A stretch of DNA of 64,000 bases from Berberis thunbergii (Eukaryota > Streptophyta > Magnoliopsida > Ranunculales > Berberidaceae): assembly GCA_003290165.1 (NCBI GenBank), contig QNQO01000196.1:806001-870000 (forward strand), read 5' to 3'. Numbering within the stretch: the stretch's first letter is position 1; each line of letters begins with the position of its first letter. A model generated the notes under the pieces. That model was not told where the DNA came from. It was given only the letters and a program-made list of their open reading frames with translations, and searched no databases. Of this stretch, positions 47,435-58,450 are shown in pieces. The position numbers were made by a program, and so were the translations under genes.

Positions 47435-48092
47435 ATTCCCACCTTCTGATTATTTATGACTGAGTAGAACGGTTAATAGATTCAGGTAGTTAAGGTTTGA
47501 CAACCAGGCTGAAGAGCAGTGGTCTCGCGGCAAGCCGTCGGAATCAGTTCGGGACTGACTAAGCTTGCATCTTTCGAATTATGTATGATCGTGCAAAGAC
47601 ATCAACAAATTCGGGGAGTAAAGATTTGGCGACCAGGCTGAAGAGCAGTGGTCTCGTGGTAAGCTGTCAGAATCTGTTTGGGACTGACTAAGCTTCTACA
47701 TTCCGAATTATTTATGACCGAGCAAAGCGATCAACAAATTATGGGAGTAAAGGTTTGGCGATCAGGCTGAAGAGCAGTGGTTCCGTGGCAAGCCGTCAAA
47801 ATTAGTTAAGGACTGTCTAGGTTTCCACCTTCCGAAGTATTTATGACCGAGCAAAACGGTTGAAAAATTCATGGAGTAAAGATTTGGCGACCAAGCTAAG
47901 GAGCAGTGGTTCCGTGGCAAGCCGTCGAAATCAGTTCGGGACCGACTAGGCTTCCACCTTCCGAATTATTTATGATCGATCAAAGCGGTCGACAAATTCA
48001 GGGAGTAAAGGTTTGGCGACCAGGCTGAAGAGCAGTGGTCCCATGGCAAGCCGTCAAAATCAGTTTGTGGCTGATTGGGTTCCCATCTTCTA
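47435..48092 (-). repeat. 129-bp tandem array
   Basis: Five units with exactly 129-bp spacing: ACCAGGCT-type anchors at 47,503, 47,632, 47,761, 47,890 and 48,019. Units share GGCTGAAGAGCAGTGGT, AAGCCGTC and CTTCCACCTTCCGAATTATT. The spacing is unchanged between all copies, so indels are rare. It ends in the motif GACTATCTACACCCTCATAG that also ends the next array. Confidence 0.93.
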
Positions 48093-48600
48093 GACTATCT
48101 ACACCCTCATAGCGCAGGCTACAAGTCTAGGTTTGGTGATTTGGCGGACACGTTGAAAAGAAATGGTCGCTGCGCTCTGGAGGCAGAGCGGATATTGTCC
48201 GAGGAACTCTCATATTATCAAGCGTTGTTGGGCACGGTAGATTTTGATGTGTCTGGCAGGAGACCGCTAATCTCGTCTAAGGTAATCGAGGCAGATTGGA
48301 TTTCCTGGACCTGATCAGGGGGAGTATCCCAATATTGATCTCAACTTTGCCTTTTATAGGAGGGCAACTTTGGGCTGATTCAGCGAGGGAAAACTCCTGC
48401 ACGGCAAGGCTAATTGATGAGGAAGATGCTTCTCCTTAGATTGTAATGTCTCTTCTTGGGCGAATATCATGTAGACGTGTTTTCTCTTTTGAATGAAAGT
48501 ATTGTTCTGTCTTGCATCGTCTTATTTGCTTTTGTTGTTTTGTAGATTAGACGGTTTATATTGTCAGGCAAATTTTTTTTTGTTAGTGGAAGTCATCGTT
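48093..48600. other. Spacer between the two arrays of element C
   Basis: An open frame at 48,075-48,314 on the plus strand has a pseudogene-like look and no recognised domain. No other feature. Confidence 0.4.
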
Positions 48601-49560
48601 AGTCAAGAGCTGACCAAATTCTTTTAGTCATTGTCTGCAACGACTCCCTCGATGTTGGTGGACCAGCGTTGATTTTGCCTCTATTCCTTTGATCGTTGTG
48701 ACCTGCATGGAGCGGGTTAGGCTTTGCATATCGAGAGTTTTTGTTATCAGTTTCGGACTAATTAAGCTTTCTTGGTAAGTTTGGCGAGCATTGTCTGTAT
48801 CAAGAGCAATACCCTTGGCGAGTCGTCGTCACCAGCGGACAATCACTGACTAGACTTTAACCTCCTTAGCCGTCCGCGCGGAGTGGGTAAGGCTTTGGGA
48901 ACCAAAAGCCATCGTCATCAGTCGTGAACTGATTAAGCTTGCCTTGCTAGTTCGACGATCATTGAGAGCAATGATCCCTTGGCAAGTCATCGCCATCATT
49001 GGACAAGTGCTGACTAAACTCCCACTTCCTCAGTCGTCGTGACTCGCATGAAGAGGATTAGGCTTTCGGCACTAGAAGCCATCATCATCAGTCGCAAACT
49101 GACTAAGCTTGCCTGGCTAATTTGGAGATCATTGAGAGCAATGATCCCATGGCGAGTCGTTATTATCAGCGGACAAGCATTGACTAGACTCCCATTTCTT
49201 CAGTTGTCGTGACCCGCGCCGAGCGGATTAGGCTTTTGGCACCAAAAGTTGTCGTCATCAGTTGCGAACTGACTAAACTTGCCTAGCTAATTTAGTGATC
49301 ATTGAGAGCAATGATCCCTTGGTAAGTAATCATTATCAGTGGACAAGCGCTGACTAGGCTCCCACTTTACAGACTATCTATACCCTCATAGTGGGACTAT
49401 AAGTCCAGGTTTTGATCAGAAGCTTTTGTTGCTGGTCGTCACCAGCTAGGCTTACCTGATTAGGTTCAGCGAACAATGACCGTGAATTGGGCCATGATCT
49501 CTGGCAAGTCATCGTCACCAGGCATGGTAATGCTGATTAGACTTTCACTTCTTAAACCGT
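48600..49560 (-). repeat. 170-bp tandem array
   Basis: ATTGAGAGCAATGATCCC-type anchors at about 48,790 (diverged), 48,961, 49,131 and 49,301, spacing 170-171 bp, plus a degenerate unit near 49,480. Units share CATCAGTCG.AACTGA.TAAGCTTGCC and the CGTGACCCGC block. Homologous to the array in element B. Confidence 0.9.
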
Positions 49561-50033
49561 CACCAGGTGTTGTATGTACGATGTAGATCGCGCGGTGACA
49601 TGTGTATGGTGTAGGTTGCATGACGATTGAGTATATCGGCTACTCCCCCTCAATTGATGTGGTCGCGTGAAACTCCATTAATTGATTGACGTGGTCTGTG
49701 TAGTTTCCTTGGGAACCGTCATCTTTCATTTTTCAGCCTTGCACTGTATCAGGTTGCTCCACATGATGTAGCCGAATCTGGAAGCACTCTATATGTTTCA
49801 GTGCGGCGTAGTGGCACCCTCGTGTTGCAGATTGGTCTCCACGTATTATTCCTTCTGCGTTGTTAGTAGTATACTTAACACACTATAGAAGGGTGGAGAC
49901 CACTAATTCCATTTAGTGTAGCCACGGTCTTCAAAGAACAGGTTGTAGGATGATGGTGCATTTACCACCATGAAGTTCAGATCAGGACCTTCTTCAGCTG
50001 AGATTCTCCAGCTATCGTGGCAAACCTTATCTT

Positions 50034-50300
50034 TCAGATGGAAAAACATTTCTCCTTGTTGAATTTGATCAGGGGGTGCTCTGATAGCACTAGGCTTTCC
50101 TCCTTGAGGTCCATGTTGCGTAAAGCATTGTAGAACAGAACGTTGAGCGAGCTTGCTGTGTCAATGAGAGCTCTCTTCATTTCCCACTTTGCGATGGAAA
50201 CGGAGATCACCAAGGTGTCGTTGTGCGGTGCTTGGACTCCATCGAGGTCCTTGTTCGTGAAATTCAAAGTGGGAATGGGTTTTGAATTTTTGAATAGCAA
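50034..50300 (-). pseudogene. Element C protease remnant
   Basis: 88-aa open frame on the minus strand with HNDTLVISVSIAKWEMKRAL then IDTASSLNVLFYNALRNMDL. This is the fold and spacing of a Ty3/gypsy aspartic protease, but the active-site Gly is replaced (D-T-A instead of D-T-G). Element B keeps D-T-G. No reverse transcriptase follows. Confidence 0.65.
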
Positions 50301-50479
50301 ACGCGTTTGTCTTCATCCACGGGTCATGTCCGCATATCCAGCAGAGTCCGCTCGCGGGACCTGTGCTACTGATCTTCATTCGATCCAACTCCATGAAGGA
50401 TGTATATTATCCCAGGAGTTTCCTTCTCTATCTGATTGACCGACTCCCCCCTTTCCCTGGTCTATCCTGACTGCTTCTC

Positions 50480-51815
50480 AAACTTCAAGAAGTCTTTCAA
50501 TTTGCTCCTACGGATCCAGTACTCTACTTCATACCTCAAACTTTTGCAGTTGTTGGTGTTGTTGCCGCCCTCCTTGTGGTACGCACAGTACTTGCCGTTG
50601 TCCCTTTTAGTAGGGTCTTCGCGTGTCTTCGGGGGCCACTTTAACTCCTCCCAATTTTCATGGACTTGACTACATCCGACAAACTAGCATTTAGGGGTGT
50701 CACGGCTCTGGATCCAACGTTGTTGGATGATTTCTCTAGCCTGGGACGATCAAAATCTAGTCTGTTGTAAGTGTGTTTCCTCTTGCTCCGCTTCTCATCC
50801 TCGTGTCTTTTTCCCTTCTTTTTGTCCCTAGAAGCTAAGGGCTTCCTGTTGCCTTCGGTCTCCCTCTTGGCGGTCCATGACTCCTCTAGGGTGATGCATC
50901 TCTAGAAGCTCTTGAGGAGCTCTTCCATGTCCAAAGAGGGTGAGGTCCTCGAAGAGCTTTCCCTCTTTGAGGCTCGCAGTGAATGTCATCACAACTATAT
51001 CGTCATTGCACCCGTCAATTAGGGCCAGCTAGTTGTTGTAGCATGTGACATACTTTCGGAGCGTCTCGCCGGACCTTTGCATTAAAGTGAGTATGTAGTG
51101 CGGGCCTTTCTTGAAATGCTGGCTCCTGACGAAATGTCAAAAAAAATTTAGCCAATGTTTTGAAGGAGTTGATTGACTTTGGTGGAAAGTTGTTGAACCA
51201 CGTCATTGCAGGGCCTTTTAGACTGGTGGGAAAGGTTCTGCACATGAAGGATTCAGATTCTTCCTTGAGCGCCATTACGTGCTGGTAGTGGTGTAGATGA
51301 TCAAAAGGATCAGTGGTCCTGCTATAGGAATCGAGCTTCGGAGGAGTGAACTTTCAAGGAAGTGCTTCACTCATGATTTGTTCCACAAATGGTGGGACAA
51401 AGAGGCGATATAGTACGTCCGGGTCGTGTGCTCCTCTGCGGAGAGGGTTTCTTGGACCGAGCCCCTCTCTCATGGCGGTTGGATCAACATTAGTTGCTCA
51501 GCCTCCTTTAGTCCAATGGGAACTGGCAAGGGCCTAGCTCTCCTGCGCTTGTTGCCTATCGTTCACTGGAAGTGGAGGTCCGTGTTGTTCCTGGTCTCCT
51601 TCAGTAGCAAGTGGATTCCATAGTGTGAGCGTCTTCATTGCCTTGATGACCTGTTGTATTTGAGACATCAGCACCTTGATTTTGGGGTTCGTCATTACGG
51701 CCGTTGGTGCAGGGGCGTGAGTAGACTGCCCGTGCATGGTAAGAACTAGTATAGGGATAGCCGGAGTGTTGGAAGTGTCCCGTTGTTCGTTGTTGCATGA
51801 CTTGGTGGTCACCAT
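50480..51815 (-). pseudogene. Element C gag remnant
   Basis: Starts at ATG 51,815 with MVTTKSCNNEQRDTS, as in B and D. The core frame 51,275-51,015 contains ESFMCRTFPTSLKGPAMTWF followed by a helical segment. Near 50,590-50,490 lies KYCAYHKEGGNNTNNCKSL, the CCHC-like knuckle with its second His replaced by Asn. Frames are broken between blocks. Confidence 0.7.
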
Positions 51816-51863
51816 CTCTTTGGAATTTTGTACGAGGCGACGCTTAGTGTAAAGTTAAGAACT

Positions 51864-51889
51864 ATGTCATCCCCAGGGACGGCGCCAAA
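51864..51889 (-). other. Element C primer binding site
   Basis: On the minus strand TGGCGCCGTCCCTGGGGA follows the LTR end by a few bases. It matches 15 of 18 positions of the tRNA-Asp-type site typical of plant Ty3/gypsy elements. Confidence 0.7.
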
Positions 51890-51890
51890 T

Positions 51891-52459
51891 TGATGCAGTC
51901 GATTTTCACTCCCTGCTTTGACCTTGTTCCTGCCGACCTGCACAAGTAACACATGTAAGCCACAGACCACCATGCGGTGGCCGATGGCACTCCGATGCTA
52001 AAGTCAGACAAGGGTTTGAGGGAGGTGTAATGTTGTAACAGGGAATTTGTAGTGTTCCTAATTAGCTTACCAACCTCATGTCTTATTTATAATGCAAGGA
52101 GTCCTAGTTCAACCAGACCATCGTAGGCATAGTTTAGAGAGGAGATTTTTGTGGAGATCCCTCTCTAATTAAGAGTCATGTTGTAGGAGGGAAGTTCCCT
52201 GTTAGCTCTGCACTCCTAGATATGCGGGAGATAGTTCCCAATCCAAGGGCAATCCGTGGAAGGGAGTTTACATGTGTGGAAGATACTCTGGGCTTATGGG
52301 TATTGAGGATGGATGTGAGACGTATTGGCCTAGCATGCTGTGAGAGTCCGGGTCCGCTTGGGCTGGATCCGTGTTAGGTCGATGCTTGAGCTCGTAGTTC
52401 CTCGAGATCATCATGACACGTGTTCGGCTCAGGAATATGACCGTTTTTCTATATCATCA
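51891..52459 (-). repeat. Element C LTR, right copy (5' LTR)
   Basis: Starts TGATGCAGTCGATTTT and ends ATATCATCA. A TATA-like box on the minus strand lies near 52,079-52,095 (TTATAAATAAGACAT). Confidence 0.85.
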
Positions 52460-52479
52460 GCTTTCATCCATCTATACCC

Positions 52480-53939
52480 TCCATTATTTTTCCAATCTAG
52501 ACATTTCCTAATTGGCACTGTATTTACTCTTCTCCACACGTGACCAAACCACGTTAAATGTATTTCTCTAATTTTGTCCTCCATGGGCGTTACACCTAAG
52601 TATCTCCTAATTCTTTAATTCCTAATTTTTTTTCCTTATTGGTTTTATCACACATCCATCTTAACATACATATTTCTGCTACCGCCATCCTATGTGTAAG
52701 TTGTCTCGAGTAGCCCAACATTCTGAATCGTGTAGTATTGCCAGTCGAACAATTGTCTTGTAACATTTCCCTTTTAACCTTGCAGACATCCTTCTATTGC
52801 ATAATACTTCTGACGTCATTATTCATTTTTGCCAACCAACTGTAATCCTATGGTTTACATCTTCTCCAATAGCCCAATTCTTTTGAATTATAGGTCCTAG
52901 ATATTGAAAAGCCTCACACTCTGGGACCTCCATGCCTTTGATCTCAATTACATTACTTATCTCTCGTGATTCACAAACAAAGTTGCACTAGATATTCAGT
53001 CTCAAACAACTAATTCTAAAACCCTTACTCTTTAATGCCTCCCACCACCTATCTAATTTCTGACCTAGACCTTCGTTGGTCTCATCAATTAAGACAATAT
53101 CATCTGTAAACAACATGCAACAAGGTTCATCTTCTTGCAGATGTCTCATCAACTCATCCATGACTAAAGCAAAAAGGTATGGACTTAAGGCCGACCCATG
53201 ATGTAGTCCTATTGATACTGGGAATTCACTAGACATCCTATCTACTGAGCGAACACTAGTTACAGTCCCTTCATATATATCCTTAATGATATTAACATAA
53301 CATTGAAACATTTTCCTCCCTCCAAGCACCTACTAACTTAACTCCTTGGGGACCCTGTCGTAAGCTTTCTCCAAATCAATAAAAATCATACGCAAACTCT
53401 TATGTTCCTCTCAATATTTTTCTATAATTTGCCTAAGTAAGAAGATGGCTTTTGCAATAGACCTACCCGTCATAATGCAAATTGATTTTCCAAAACAATG
53501 GTTAAACTCCTAAGTCTTCGTTCTATGACCCACTCCCAAAGTTTCATCATATGACTCATACGTTTATCCCTCTATAGTTTGAGCAGTTCTGAATATCCCT
53601 CTTTTTCTTCTAAATTGGTACTAAATTTTTCCGCCTCCATGAATCTGACATTTTTCTAGTTCTCCAAATCATATTAAAGAGCCTAGTTAGCCATTAAATC
53701 CCAATTTCTCCCAGACATTTCCACACTTCAATTGGTATATCATCCGGTCCAATTGCCTTCACTGTCTTCATTCTTTTCAAATCTTTTCTTACTTTTTTGG
53801 CACTAACCCGGTGGTGGAACACGCAATGCCTCCCTTCCTGTGAAGCATACCCTTCCAAGTTTAACTCCCCTACATGTGTCCCATTGAGTAGGTTCCAAAA
53901 ACAATCCCTCCATTTATCTAAAATAGTTGTATCCTGCAT
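52480..53939 (-). pseudogene. RTE LINE reverse transcriptase remnant
   Basis: Minus-strand frames in order: 53,939-53,694 with KAIGPDDIPIEVWKCLGE, the start of the RTE reverse transcriptase; then 53,329-52,988 with GLHHGSALSPYLFALVMDEL and the catalytic region FTDDIVLIDE (normally F/YADD) and LKSKGFRISCLR. Intervening parts are out of frame. The endonuclease domain is missing because the CACTA terminus begins at 53,959. Confidence 0.85.
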
Positions 53940-53958
53940 TAAAACTCTTCTGTCCCCA

Positions 53959-54475
53959 CACTACACCAAAAATCCCCATTAGCAACGGTTTTAAACCGTG
54001 GGGGTAACCCATTGTCACGGCTAAGAGCCGTGGGCTACAGAGGAGTCACGAAATTCCTTTTAACGGCTATAAAACGTTGCTAAACATTTTAGCAACGGTT
54101 TTATATTTGAGGAGGTGTGGTGATTTTCAGCATTTAGCCACGGTTTTAAACCGTTGCAAGAACAATAGCAACGATTTTTAGCCATGGCCACAGTAGCCAC
54201 GGTTTTAAGCCGTGATAAGGTATGGATAATAACAACGGTATTAAACCGTGGCTAACAAAGTAGCAATGGTTTTAAGCCTTGGCTAACCCTGGCCACGGTT
54301 TTAAGCCGTGGCTAAACAGTGAGAAATAAGCCGTGGCAAACGTCATAGCAACGATTTTTAGCCGTGTCAAGTCATGGCCACGGTTTTAAGCCATGGCAAC
54401 TGATGAAGAAATACCACGGTTTGCAGCCGTGGCAAGATGCGACCACGGTTGTAAGCCGTTGGTAGTTAAAACAAA
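53959..54475. repeat. CACTA subterminal repeat block
   Basis: About 20 copies, in both orientations, of a unit built on GCCACGGTTTTAAACCGTGGC and AGCAACGGTTTTAAACCGTT. Many are palindromic. In characterised CACTA elements such motifs bind the TNP1-type protein. Confidence 0.9.
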
Positions 54476-54551
54476 ATTAAAAAATAAATAAATCTGGTTT
54501 GTTGCGAAAATAATATAATACAAAAAAAATAAATTTTTTTTTTGCTGCTGC

Positions 54552-55010
54552 TGCAGAATTGGAACAATCCAATTTCAAACTGATAATGCAATCACAGAGA
54601 ATACTGGAAGATGATATTGCAGTTTCAGCATTATCAAGCATAAGAGAATCACAGAAAGGGAAGACAAAGAATTCACAAGAAGGAAAGATTTATTTGATTG
54701 GAATGTAAAGGTTACAATGGTCTGATAGACTAGAATGTATTAGGCACAATTCGAGATTGCCAATCTCCTACACTTGTACAATGTGTTTACAAAAATGAAT
54801 CAATGCTTTCTGTTACAGACTCCCCTACTTGTATCAATTCCTAATGCCTTTATAATTCTCCATAAAGCACAAGACAACACTGCATTGATATAGCAACAAT
54901 GCCACAACAGTTTTGTGTAACCATCCAGACTTGCTAACTTGCTAACAGATAACCCCCCAGATTTCCAAGTTTGCTAATAGACTTGCTAACCACTTGCAGA
55001 CTTGCTAACA
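54552..55010 (-). repeat. Dispersed LTR-like repeat, copy 3
   Basis: On the minus strand starts TGTTAGCAAGTCTGC and ends CAATTCTGCA. Shares GGAGATTGGCAATCTCGAATT, ACATTCTAGTCTATCAGACC-like and other blocks with 20,885-21,393. 459 bp. No target duplication. Confidence 0.6.
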
Positions 55011-55701
55011 GACCTGCTATCCAACTATAATGTAAATACAACATGAGTATACCTGCAAGAAATGCATCAAGCTCTTCAGCTGGCACATCAAACAAAGCAC
55101 CCTTCCAATCAACTGTAAGATAAATTTTAACCCTGCACAAGCCACACCTCAAGTTAATACTCTTATTTTGCTTATTTCACTTGTGAAAAAAATAAATTTT
55201 AACTTTTTTTTAGCATTTTATTCACTGAATTCTAACAAACAAATGAGGTTTACGTCTCCACTTCATGAAAGGTTTCACCTCAGTTCCCAATTACGATTTT
55301 TTAAACCTTGATTCTAACATAGATTCCATTGAGATGTCCAATGCCACTTGTCAGTGAAAGGGAAGCACATTTTTTGAAAACTACAGGTAAGAGATAATAG
55401 CCAACTTTTGAATCATATGACTTGAGATGCTCATCTAATCCTATTATTCTCTCCAGCTACTTTTCACCTAAAAGGGATGTTCAAGAAATTCAATCCTATA
55501 ACTAATGTTTATTCTGTTCGCACTTGTTATGGTGAGTTTACTCATGATGTGAACAATACAATTGTAGAACATGAGAAACTTCTCCCTAGGGACATATTAT
55601 AAAAATTAAAAAGGCACACGGCATACAACCATTCTTTCAGGTGTTTCTTAAGCAGATACAAAAAGGCACATAAAGATCAAACAAATTTAGAATTTGCTTA
55701 C
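55011..55701. other. Unrecognised exon-like piece and spacer
   Basis: On the minus strand about 55,152-55,045 reads VKIYLTVDWKGALFDVPAEE and looks like an exon with a GT donor, but I cannot name the parent gene. The rest is AT-rich. Confidence 0.35.
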
Positions 55702-57412
55702 TTCGTACTCTTCAAATTCGTAGTCCTCAATCATGACTATGCTAGGTTGGCCACTTGGAGGTGGGTGAAGCAAACCCTGTGCCTCTTCCCATGTCAGTCT
55801 CAGCGCCAGCTAATGTTCCCATCAACTGAGTGCAAATGGTCCGACATGGCACTTAAGTGAGGATCTGGGCTTCTCTTACGGGGCTGAAAAAGGGAAAAGT
55901 TACATAGTAATTAATTATTGTTGTCATGCTATGATTGATAACAGAAACTATGCCAATTTCCTAATTGTGTTTTACTAGCAAGTGGCAAGAGTAGAAATGT
56001 TTACCTGCAAAGTTTCACAATTTGATGCTTTTCAAAACCCCATAACAAGTTTTCCTTCAGAATCTAGCCTGCGGAATGTCACTGCAAAGAATATCATTTA
56101 GAACCAGGAAAAGAAATGAAAAGCTAGAAAAATTACAATGCATAACTTCCATAAAACGATAATAACATGATTCACATTTAGCAATGCAGGAACTGCAAGG
56201 AGAGTTCTTCATCTGAATTTTTCAAGAAAAAGTAAAATTCCATAACCACCTCACATTTAGCAATACAGGAAGTGCAAACAAGGAGAGTTTACTATATGGG
56301 CAGAACTGACCCACCATCAACTGTTAATAACAGGGCACAGTGGCACCAATTCAGTTCAGTTTAGGCACAGTGGCACAATGGCCCAATCCAAGATTTTAAC
56401 TTCAGCAGGGTAATAAGCCTGAAAATTAAGGCAGAAATGTTACAGAGTGTCAGCTATATCCCAAAGTAATTCAACACATGCCTATGGTGTATGCACAGTT
56501 TTAAGCATGCTAATTTATGATGAAGAGTATTCAAGAGAATTGTGAAGGACAAGCCAAATGAAGAACTTGATCCTTCACATAATAGAAGATTAACCATAGT
56601 AAGCACATAGTAGACAGCACGAAGGCCTCATCCAAAATCACTAATAGAAACATATAAAAAGACATCCACTAGCTTAGTGAACAAAAACACTTTCTACTGA
56701 AAATATGGCCTTATTTTCTCCAATATTATAATGTTCCTTTATTTTTTTTGACATTTCTTTGATGCTTTCATAATGACGTAACATTCTTCAATACCTACTG
56801 ATGGAAGAATGTTAGGCACGCACACTGCAGTAGGACAAGAAAAACAAATTATTGAACAAAAACAAACTGCTGAAAAATGGACAGGTTGTGTGAGCTGCTT
56901 AAGATCATAAACAAGCCAGATGGCTAGCACGTCTTTCTCAATACCATAAACACACCATGGTAAATTAGAGACACACTGCGACACGTGGGGGTTATAAGGC
57001 AACGCTTGATACAACTTAATCAAGAAGCAAACAGAAGAATGGACTACCTCTAGTAAACATTTCAACCAGTTGTTGCCGGACCCTTGGCTTAGTGTGATAC
57101 AAAGCTACAACTGTCTCAGGTAAAGGTTACGAAAGTACTCATCCTCCCACATAGACCCACAAATGTACGTAGTACTTTTATTTTTCATAAAATAGGATAT
57201 GCCATATTATTCATAATTGTAAGGGACATGAAAATACCAGTATCGCCAGCTTGTAACTGCATCGATTGTATGCAAGGAGTTACACCCTCTAATATGTACA
57301 TCCTGCTGTTGTTATTAGGCCAAAATATGAACTGACACACCCAATCCTTCCCTTTCACATCTCGAATCCTTAATGGGAGGCCTTCCAGTTGATAAATAGG
57401 AGGGAAATATGC
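55702..57412 (-). pseudogene. Captured VAL/HSI2-type B3 transcription factor fragment
   Basis: Three minus-strand exons in matching phase. 57,412-57,238 encodes the first part of the VAL B3 domain ([44 protein letters not shown]). 56,081-56,005 continues it (VTFRRLDSEGKLVMGF, then an in-frame stop where relatives have Arg, then KASN). 55,883-55,702 holds the HLSAMSDHLHSVDGNISW segment, and after a stop and internal deletion LTWEEAQGLLHPPPS and IEDYEFEEYE, which lies between the B3 and CW zinc-finger domains in VAL proteins. VAL proteins repress seed-maturation genes by binding RY motifs. The PHD-like N-terminus, CW domain and EAR motif are absent. The CGA-to-TGA change and deletion make it a pseudogene. 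Confidence 0.85.
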
Positions 57413-58375
57413 CTGCATGTAGTTTCTTGTTAAATTTAACATAATGAATAACATAATCTGGAACTGTGAGCACAATGAATAACATAATCTAGAAACAATT
57501 TAGATCTTCTGAATTTAAAAATTTTACCTATGCTTTGGCCTGAATTAACACTTTTAAGGACTACCGATATGAGTTCCTTGTGCAAATAAGGATCCTGAGT
57601 ACACAAAATTATGACACCGTAAGTAAGTCATATTTATGTAAGGAAAGAAAACATAGGGCATGAAACATTATTAAATGTAAGAGCATGAACATGGTGGTCT
57701 CTATAACCATATAAGGAGTTCATATATCTAATAACCAAGTTTCCAAAACAAAGAAAAAACTAAATATAACTGCAAAAAAAAAAGTAACCAATAGCAGATT
57801 TTGGGACTTACTGCAAGGGACGATCTGCTGATGATGCGAGGTACGCACTGTTGTTGTTGCTGCTGCGAGGGACGAACTGCTGCTCTGCGAGGGACGCACT
57901 GATGCGAGCTTGCTGCTGGTCACAAACCAGAGTGCGCTCTGTTTCACTGCAGAGTACCCACTGTTCTGGCAGTTATGATCTGCGGATTTTTGAAAATCAG
58001 TTACAGTAAAATCAACAATTCATATTGGTTTGGTAACATTAGAAAAATTCAAGAACCATGTTATTCTAATCAATGTTGGTGTAGACATTAGTTTGGTTAG
58101 TCAGATTTGTAATCTGATTGTGAAATGAAATTGCATATTATGTACAGTTGAATCAACTAACAAATGAATGAATGATGAAAGATCTTGAACAAAAGGGTAA
58201 CCCCAAACAGGCCTAGCTACCCATCAAAGAATTTTCTTGATTCTCTTCAATCAAACAACAACCCATCAAAGATAATCAAATATAACGAGACACCAAACAC
58301 ATATCTTGATATGAATCATACAAAAACACATCAAAATTTTCAATATTTACATCAAAACAGAGCAAAAGAACCAAC
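57413..58375. other. Spacer between captured fragments
   Basis: A CTG-rich stretch at about 57,810-57,935 contains GCGAGGGACG(A/C)ACTG repeated about four times. Minus frame 57,947-57,720 is Ser/Thr-rich and unrecognised. The rest is AT-rich. Confidence 0.4.
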
Positions 58376-58450
58376 CTTGCAGGGTTTGCCCTTGATGACG
58401 ATGTATCTGTTCTTGCGAATGGTTCCAGCCTGCTGAGGGTACGTCTTGGA
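58376..58450 (-). pseudogene. Captured eIF5A exon fragment
   Basis: 25 codons on the minus strand, SKTYPQQAGTIRKNRYIVIK then GKPCK, ending at a GT donor. This is a highly conserved N-terminal exon of translation factor eIF5A, immediately before the exon that carries the hypusine lysine. Relatives have Gly where this copy has Arg (KN-R-YI). The hypusine exon and remainder are not found, so only this small piece was captured. Confidence 0.85.

Larger units (their letters stand above)
44141..52459 (-). mobile_element. Tat-like non-autonomous element C, complete with target duplication
   Basis: LTRs at 44,141-44,714 (574 bp) and 51,891-52,459 (569 bp). The direct 5-mer GCTTT at 44,136-44,140 and 52,460-52,464 is a perfect target-site duplication. 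Minus-strand order: 5' LTR, primer site, gag, protease remnant, 170-bp array, 129-bp array, ORF on the opposite strand, 3' LTR. In 8.3 kb no reverse transcriptase, RNase H or integrase motif is present. The element inserted in the RTE LINE. Confidence 0.9.
43985..53958 (-). mobile_element. RTE-type LINE, split by Tat-like element C
   Basis: The 3' end lies at 43,985-44,140 on the minus strand, ending in an ATG/TGA-type microsatellite (plus strand CATCATCATCATCATCATTATC) as in plant RTE elements, preceded by ITKIHEVDPKSIKNGL. The reverse transcriptase part continues at 52,460-53,958. The two halves are separated by element C with a 5-bp duplication. The 5' end is cut by the CACTA terminus at 53,959. 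Confidence 0.75.

Noticed and set aside
34290..49560. CRISPR array
   Set aside because: Repeats are contiguous tandem units without unique spacers, inside plant retrotransposons.
24958..52459. One giant Tat-like element bounded by the related LTRs at 24,958 and 51,891
   Set aside because: Element C has its own LTR pair and a perfect GCTTT target duplication, and element D has a different LTR, so the outer pair does not form one element.
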